Shown piece after piece: positions 7,457-12,434 of a stretch of DNA of 12,434 nucleotides. The DNA is from an uncultured Taibaiella sp. (GTDB lineage Bacteria > Bacteroidota > Bacteroidia > Chitinophagales > Chitinophagaceae), in the NCBI GenBank assembly GCA_946886975.1, contig CAMPJV010000039.1, positions 1-12,434 on the forward strand. Direction: 5' to 3'. A program made the translations under genes and the position numbers. Within the stretch, counting starts at the first letter, position 1; every line of letters begins with the position of its first letter. The notes under the pieces are model-generated. The model was not told where the DNA came from. It was given only the letters and a program-made list of their open reading frames with translations, and did not search any database.

Positions 7457-7552
7457 ATGGTGTATAGCTGCTCCTGTTCTGTAAAATGAAAGTAAACAAT
7501 TGCTGCTCAATAACCTGTTAAATTCTCTTGTAATATTGCGCCTCATCTGAGC

Positions 7553-7583
7553 TTTGTTTGCTTAATTTTAGCGGGTATTATTC
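7553..7583 (+). promoter_or_regulatory. Possible promoter of the DUF4412 gene
   Basis: TTTG at 7553-7556 is separated by exactly 19 nt from TATTATTC at 7576-7583, which fits the Bacteroidota TTTG-N19-TAnnTTTG spacing with two mismatches in the -7 box. The gene starts 17 nt downstream, implying a very short leader. It lies in the divergent gap between the DUF58 and DUF4412 genes. Confidence 0.35.
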
Positions 7584-7600
7584 TCTTACTCTAAAACGCA

Positions 7601-8395
7601 ATGATTATGAAGACTGTTCTGTTCTCCTTCGTTTTACTTGGCCTTTCTCTCAGCAGCAGTGGTCAAAGTGGGTACGTGCGCGATGCGATGTATGAAAAGT
7701 ATGGCCAGCCGGGCGCTGAAAAAGGTGCTGACTGGATGAAGAACATGATGAGCGGCAAGGTAGAGCCCGAATACAAGTTTCCGGTCATGGTGCAGATGCA
7801 CACCACCAGCTATAAGAATGGGACCAAAAAAGATGAGATGGACATGACTTATTATCTCAATAGCGCTACTAACCAGTTTGCCATGAAGATGGTAGAGGAG
7901 AAGAAAAGGAAAAAGAACGAGGAGATGCTCATCATCTATGACTATAAGTCCAACTCCATGATCATGCTGAATGAAACAGAGAAGACTGGTATGGCGATGA
8001 ACCTAAACGCCTTTATGAGCGGTGAAAACATTAAGAAAAGAGAGCAGGGTGCGGGCGCAGCAAGTAATGACAAGGGCACTACCTCTTGCAAAAAGACTGG
8101 CAAGTCCAAGATGATACGAGGATACAGCTGCGACGAATATATCTGCACGGATTCAGAGCGTGACACACGTAGCGAGGTGTGGGTGACGAACAAGCTGTCC
8201 TTTGACATAGCTCAGCCTAATAGCCGTGGCCCTTTGGCGGCTTACCTCGGTGGTGCAAAAGGCCTGGGCGGAATGATGATGGAAGGCAACTTCTATAAGA
8301 ATGACGAGCTCGAAATGAAGATGGAAACCATGGACCTGAACAATGCGGCTAATAAGCTGGTCAGCACGAAGGACTATGATTTTCCTATGAGATAA
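7601..8395 (+). CDS. Secreted DUF4412 domain protein, methionine-rich
   Basis: 264-residue exported protein. A Sec signal peptide covers residues 1 to about 21 (KTVLFSFVLLGLSLSSSG, then Q), and no lipobox Cys is present. The mature part alternates beta-strand stretches and contains the DUF4412-like segment MIRGYSCDEYICTD near 170-183, followed by SEVWVTNKL. Two closely spaced Cys there, plus another just upstream, could form a disulfide or bind metal. It is unusually rich in methionine: I count about 26 Met, near 10 percent, in clusters such as MKNMM, GGMMME and EMKMETM. The start may be 7601 or the in-frame ATG at 7607; both keep the signal peptide. It is monocistronic, with a candidate promoter upstream and a strong terminator downstream. 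The family's function is not established, and periplasmic localisation is inferred. Confidence 0.87.
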   Translation: MIMKTVLFSFVLLGLSLSSSGQSGYVRDAMYEKYGQPGAEKGADWMKNMMSGKVEPEYKFPVMVQMHTTSYKNGTKKDEMDMTYYLNSATNQFAMKMVEEKKRKKNEEMLIIYDYKSNSMIMLNETEKTGMAMNLNAFMSGENIKKREQGAGAASNDKGTTSCKKTGKSKMIRGYSCDEYICTDSERDTRSEVWVTNKLSFDIAQPNSRGPLAAYLGGAKGLGGMMMEGNFYKNDELEMKMETMDLNNAANKLVSTKDYDFPMR

Positions 8396-8410
8396 TAAGT
8401 AGTTGTAACG

Positions 8411-8440
8411 AAAAAAAGCAGGCGAGTCGCCTGCTTTTTT
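8411..8440. terminator. Bidirectional Rho-independent terminator
   Basis: The stem AGCAGGC (8417-8423) pairs with GCCTGCT (8429-8435) around a GAGTC loop. It is flanked by A7 on the left (8411-8417) and T6 on the right (8435-8440), so a U-tract follows the hairpin on either strand. It sits between the convergent DUF4412 and monooxygenase genes and should stop both transcripts. Confidence 0.92.
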
Positions 8441-8456
8441 ATATCCTTTCTGATGA

Positions 8457-10043
8457 TTAGTGTTGTACCAGCAGTTTCTGTGTAAGTACCCGTTCACTTG
8501 TCCGAAGTCTTAGCTGGTATATACCTGACGGCAGATCTGCTACAGAGAACTGGAATGGTGTATAGCCGGCCTTAATAGAACGTTTTGCCATCAATGTCTT
8601 TACAAGCCTGCCTTCCATATTTATGATGTCAATACTTCCCTTGTCTTCTTTTTCAAGGTAGCATTTCACCACCAGTTCGTTGGTAGCAGGATTAGGATGG
8701 CTTTGCAGCAGCTGCTGACCATGGTAGTAATTCACCGGCAGTACGGATGTAATAGTGCTGCTATCTATTACAATGTTCTCATCCCCAGGCTGATAAAGAG
8801 TGAAGATGTAGTACACCAGCATCATTTCGTCCGTAGTAGACTCTCCTGCGGAAACTGGCTGAGGAGGGTTATTTGGATTCATTGGGTTGTTGGCCGTGTT
8901 GTCATAGTCGGCCACCGCATAAAGGGTTGTGCCAGCAACTACTTTTTGTATCTTTTTGAACATGTAAAAGCCCTGCCAGTGAAAATCCCAGTTTGGAATA
9001 CTGATTAGCTGTTGGGTATCCAGTGTGGGTGTTACACCAAAGGATTTAATATTTTTTCCAATTAGGTGCATGTGCGGTGCAATGCCGAGCACTGAATAAT
9101 TGAAGAATGCAGGAGGAGTAAACTTCTCAACAAAGGTCTTGGTTTGATTTGCTCCTATAAATAAGGGATAGTTCTGCAGCACTGCATTATCCTGGTGGTT
9201 GAGGACTGGTACAATCGCTACTGAGCGTACATTGTTCGTTGGGGAGAAGAAGAAATTGATTTTAGTGCTGTCCACCATTCCCATCGTGCCGGCGGGGTAG
9301 TGTATCTGAATTACAATGTCGGTACCCTTTGCCAGTTTCACACCAAACCCAGCGGGATACTGAAGCGGCGCAGTCCCGGGCACCCAGCCTCCAACCAGTT
9401 CAGCATCGCTGGCACCAACACCTCCAAAACTGGTATAACCTGGTCCTGGAGTAGCGGCATCCAGCGCAGCACAGGTACCAGATGTGTCTGAATAGACCAG
9501 CACGTGATGCACTATCGACCTGTTGCCTGGAATGGCTTCAAATGCTGTTATAAATTTGTCCGCAAGCAATCCTGAGGGAACGACAAAGCATTGATATATG
9601 TCGCCTGTTGCTGCAGCGGAGGTGTACGTCGGTATGGTAGCTACAAGGCTAGGCGTACCTGGTAAGTCCCCATTACTATTGAACACGGGGGCTGGAGGCG
9701 CGAGATTAGGATTACCCTGAGGAGCTCCGCCGTTTACCCAGTTAGCTATTGTGCTGATCTGAGCTTGTGTTAGCAGCCGTTCATGCGCCAAAGCCTTATA
9801 GGCAGGGTCCGGAGGCCAGGGAGGCATCCTTTTTGCCTGAACTGCTGAAGATATTAGGGAAGAATAGGTAACAGCATTCTGATAGGTGATCAGCTCGAAT
9901 GGAGCTGCCCCGCCTGTTCGGTGGCACGACACACAGTTGCTGTACAAAATAGGGGCAACATCGGTGCTCCAGACAGGGGTTTGCGCAGATACTGAAAGGC
10001 TAGTAGAAATCCCCACTGCAAATAGTAGCAGCCGTTTAAACAT
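8457..10043 (-). CDS. Secreted heme-c / copper type II monooxygenase-like protein with T9SS sorting domain
   Basis: 528-residue multidomain secreted protein. Residues 1-20 are a signal peptide (MFKRLLLFAVGISTSLSVSA). A cytochrome-c-like module follows (about 24-110) with CVSCH at 37-41 and a likely distal heme Met in KRMPPWPP (M73). Next comes a region resembling copper type II ascorbate-dependent monooxygenases (peptidylglycine alpha-hydroxylating type): HH at 179-180 and H248 in IHYP are candidate CuH ligands, and H324/H326 in PHMH plus M407/M408 in TTDEMM are candidate CuM ligands. Spacings are close to the animal enzyme. Residues from about 450 to 528 form a T9SS type A sorting domain (SHPNPATNE onward). 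The expected role is an outer-surface oxidative enzyme; the substrate is unknown. The frame stays open 74 codons upstream, but the signal peptide fixes the start at 10043. A TATCTTGT (10061-10068, minus strand) may be its -7 element. Confidence 0.9.
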   Translation of the reverse strand: MFKRLLLFAVGISTSLSVSAQTPVWSTDVAPILYSNCVSCHRTGGAAPFELITYQNAVTYSSLISSAVQAKRMPPWPPDPAYKALAHERLLTQAQISTIANWVNGGAPQGNPNLAPPAPVFNSNGDLPGTPSLVATIPTYTSAAATGDIYQCFVVPSGLLADKFITAFEAIPGNRSIVHHVLVYSDTSGTCAALDAATPGPGYTSFGGVGASDAELVGGWVPGTAPLQYPAGFGVKLAKGTDIVIQIHYPAGTMGMVDSTKINFFFSPTNNVRSVAIVPVLNHQDNAVLQNYPLFIGANQTKTFVEKFTPPAFFNYSVLGIAPHMHLIGKNIKSFGVTPTLDTQQLISIPNWDFHWQGFYMFKKIQKVVAGTTLYAVADYDNTANNPMNPNNPPQPVSAGESTTDEMMLVYYIFTLYQPGDENIVIDSSTITSVLPVNYYHGQQLLQSHPNPATNELVVKCYLEKEDKGSIDIINMEGRLVKTLMAKRSIKAGYTPFQFSVADLPSGIYQLRLRTSERVLTQKLLVQH

Positions 10044-10435
10044 AAGTGGATATTTGGAAGACAAGATAGCGATTAATGGATAAATCTTTTTTATGTCCTT
10101 GTGATCGAGTTGAAAGGGCAGACAGCCTAGCTGAGCCAAACACTTGAGACAATGGGAGTGGAGTCTCTCCAGGCCGTATGCTCCCAAGCCAGGTTCGATA
10201 AAAAGGTTCCAGAAATACAAATGACGTTTTCCTCCAGATTCAAATGGAAGTGATTCCCAGGTCACCCCGATCCAAACCTACTGTAATATTCAGCGCTACC
10301 TAGTGGACATCAGGGATAGAAAACCCTTGTCTGCGGCCGAAACAGCATAATGGCATGATTTTATTGATGTTGTGTTCGAAAATTCACCGGTTGCTCAATC
10401 GGTGAGCAAGAGTAATTAGTTTTTGTTGATAGCTT
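10044..10435. other. Divergent intergenic region before the histidine kinase gene
   Basis: 392 nt between the start codons of the monooxygenase and histidine kinase genes. A minus-strand frame is open through 10265, but it does not resemble any domain and precedes a clear signal peptide, so I treat it as non-coding. A weak nested hairpin can be drawn (TGGGAG at 10153-10158 with CTCCCA at 10181-10186, enclosing GGAG/CTCC). Interleaved inverted repeats lie at 10384-10409. Nothing else recognisable was found. Confidence 0.6.
10384..10409. promoter_or_regulatory. Interleaved inverted repeats upstream of the histidine kinase (candidate operator)
   Basis: Two inverted repeats overlap. TCACCG (10384-10389) pairs with CGGTGA (10400-10405), and TTGCTCA (10391-10397) pairs with TGAGCAA (10403-10409). 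They share bases 10403-10405, so both stems cannot form fully at once. The element ends 26 nt before the kinase ATG, close to a TAGTTTTT (10417-10424) that resembles a -7 box. It could be a protein-binding site or a switchable RNA hairpin; both readings are inference. Confidence 0.4.
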
Positions 10436-11740
10436 ATGAACACGGCCAGCCCACTACCTGAGTATATAAACCCTAACCTGATAAACCTGCACAAGCATCC
10501 CCAGACGGAGTATGCGAAGATACTACAACAGTTACCAGCAGCAGTTTATACATGTGATAAGGATGGATATATTAATATGTATAACGAAGCCGCTGTGAAA
10601 GTCTGGGGACGGGAGCCTGAAATAGGAGTAGATCTCTGGTGTGGATCATGGAAAATATGGAATACTGATGGGGTTACCCCTGTTGCTTTAGCCACTTGTC
10701 CCATGGCTGTTGCGCTGAAAGAGGGTAGGTCAGTGAGAAACAAGGAGATCATTGTAGAATGTCCTGATGGTACAAGACGCCACATTTTGCCTCATCCTGA
10801 CCCCATTTTTGATAGTTCCGGGGAAGTCATCGGAGCCGTAAACATGCTTGTGGATATAACCGATCAGAAGATATCAGAAATGGCTCTTAGAGAGAGTGAG
10901 CAGGCTCTGCGGGAAAGCGAGGCTAAATACAAGAAGCTTGCAGCTGAGCTGGAGAAGCGAGTAAACGAAAGAACCAGGGAACTGAACGATGTAAACACAC
11001 AGCTGAACAGATCCAATAAGGAACTGGAGCAGTTTGCATTCGTAGCTTCACATGATCTGAAAGAGCCGCTTAGAAAGATACAGACCTTTGCCGAACTCTT
11101 ATTTAGCAAGAATAAGGATGTGCTGAATCATGAAGCTCAGCTATATCTTGATAAGATCAGTACGTCTTCTCAACGTATGTCTAAGCTTATTAATGGATTG
11201 CTTGCATTCTCACTTATCAATAGATCAGGCGATGATTTCGAAACCACAGATCTGCGAGAGGTACTGAAAAATGTGAAGAACGACTTTGAGATACTCATCC
11301 AGCAAAAAGGAATTAATCTCACTATTGGTGACCTGCCAACGGTAGAGGCCATCCCGTTGCAGATGAACCAGCTTTTTTTCAACCTGCTCGGGAATGCCTT
11401 AAAGTTTACCGTTGACGGAAGGCAACCCATCATATCTGTGAGTTCGCGATTACTGTCCGAGGATGAAGTGCTAGTCAATGACGCATTAACTAGCGGTATT
11501 ACGTATTGTGAAATAATAGTTAAGGATAATGGCCTGGGATTCGACCCGCAGTATGCCGAAAAGGTCTTTGAAATATTCCAGCGTCTCAATGCCCGCACTG
11601 CCTACGATGGCACCGGCATTGGCCTTGCAGTATGCCACAAAATTGTTCAAAACCACAATGGTCTGATACACGCTAGGTCAAAGGAAAATGAAGGAGCAAC
11701 CTTCCATGTCATCCTTCCTCTGCACCACGTGAATGAATAA
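10436..11740 (+). CDS. PAS domain sensor histidine kinase (cytosolic, orphan)
   Basis: 434-residue two-component sensor kinase without membrane segments. A PAS domain covers about 24-145. Its CGSWKIW and later CPMAVALKEGR elements (C69, C88) are typical of a PAS subgroup often seen in soluble sensor kinases. A charged coiled-coil linker follows (about 148-198) containing a tandem ALRESE repeat. The HisKA domain has H206 in ASHDLKEPLRK as the phospho-acceptor. The ATPase domain has the N box (QLFFNLLGNALKF, 312-324), G1 DNGLGF (364-369), an F box VFEIFQRL and G2 GTGIGL (392-397), so it should be an active kinase. No response regulator is nearby, making it an orphan whose partner lies elsewhere. 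The ligand of the PAS domain cannot be told. It is preceded by interleaved inverted repeats and followed by a terminator. Confidence 0.93.
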   Translation: MNTASPLPEYINPNLINLHKHPQTEYAKILQQLPAAVYTCDKDGYINMYNEAAVKVWGREPEIGVDLWCGSWKIWNTDGVTPVALATCPMAVALKEGRSVRNKEIIVECPDGTRRHILPHPDPIFDSSGEVIGAVNMLVDITDQKISEMALRESEQALRESEAKYKKLAAELEKRVNERTRELNDVNTQLNRSNKELEQFAFVASHDLKEPLRKIQTFAELLFSKNKDVLNHEAQLYLDKISTSSQRMSKLINGLLAFSLINRSGDDFETTDLREVLKNVKNDFEILIQQKGINLTIGDLPTVEAIPLQMNQLFFNLLGNALKFTVDGRQPIISVSSRLLSEDEVLVNDALTSGITYCEIIVKDNGLGFDPQYAEKVFEIFQRLNARTAYDGTGIGLAVCHKIVQNHNGLIHARSKENEGATFHVILPLHHVNE

Positions 11741-11761
11741 TAGTATTTTGATTGGAATAGT

Positions 11762-11793
11762 AAAAGAAAAGCCCCGGAGATCGGGGCTTTCTT
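11762..11793. terminator. Bidirectional Rho-independent terminator
   Basis: A 9-bp perfect stem AAAGCCCCG (11768-11776) / CGGGGCTTT (11782-11790) has a 5-nt loop. It lies between the convergent histidine kinase and hppD genes. The U-tract is better on the minus strand (TTTTCTTTTA from 11770 downward) than on the plus strand (TTTCTTC), so it may serve hppD more strongly. Confidence 0.88.
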
Positions 11794-11810
11794 CATTATG
11801 ATATGTTTTC

Positions 11811-12434
<624 letters not shown>

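Noticed and set aside
7457..7546. 30-residue N-terminal extension of the DUF58 protein
   Set aside because: It is not domain-like. The start at 7456 has an AGGAG upstream and gives normal membrane topology, though the longer form cannot be excluded.
10153..10186. Nested hairpin as a structured RNA or riboswitch
   Set aside because: Stems are only 6 and 4 bp with unpaired interruptions and competing pairings. No known riboswitch core was recognised.
10044..10265. 74-codon upstream extension of the heme/copper monooxygenase
   Set aside because: It precedes a textbook signal peptide starting at 10043 and shows no domain-like sequence, so the open frame is likely chance.

Overview
The window looks like a chromosomal segment of a Bacteroidota bacterium, most likely near Chitinophagaceae/Chitinophagales. 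Reasons: a secreted protein ends in a type IX secretion (T9SS) type A sorting domain, the DUF6452 and DUF6048 families occur side by side, the replicative helicase has a Gly-rich tail, and most genes lack a strong Shine-Dalgarno while a few have TTTG/TAnnTTTG-like promoter elements. These are recognitions from memory, not database results. No mobile element, rRNA, tRNA or CRISPR array is visible.

Layout. (1) 1-1832: the replicative helicase gene dnaB on the minus strand, with a hairpin terminator downstream. (2) 1833-2237: a divergent intergenic region holding an AT-rich patch and a cluster of five same-orientation DnaA-box-like 9-mers, one of them perfect. It is a candidate replication origin or a DnaA-controlled promoter region. 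(3) 2238-6052: a tightly packed plus-strand operon of pheT (Phe-tRNA synthetase beta), a small coiled-coil protein, a DUF6452 lipoprotein and a DUF6048 beta-rich envelope protein. Junctions are a 3-nt gap, an 8-nt overlap and a 20-nt overlap. (4) 6068-7456: a minus-strand DUF58 membrane protein that converges on the operon with only 15 nt between stop codons. (5) 7601-8395: a divergent, methionine-rich DUF4412 secreted protein that shares a bidirectional terminator with (6) 8457-10043, a secreted heme-c / copper type II monooxygenase / T9SS-sorted protein on the minus strand. (7) 10436-11740: an orphan cytosolic PAS histidine kinase preceded by interleaved inverted repeats. It shares a second bidirectional terminator with (8) 11811-12434, the 3' part of hppD (4-hydroxyphenylpyruvate dioxygenase, tyrosine breakdown), which runs off the right edge.

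Most of the window is housekeeping or ordinary accessory content, and I do not see a clear new multi-gene defence or biosynthetic system. The best leads are two replication-related observations next to each other. First, the DnaB C-terminus looks like an SSB tail: a Gly/Phe linker, then two acidic 'PF' tips, the last reading DEDIPF. Second, the DnaA-box cluster lies immediately upstream of that gene. A secondary theme is the cell envelope: the overlapping lipoprotein/barrel pair, and the Met-rich secreted protein beside a copper enzyme.
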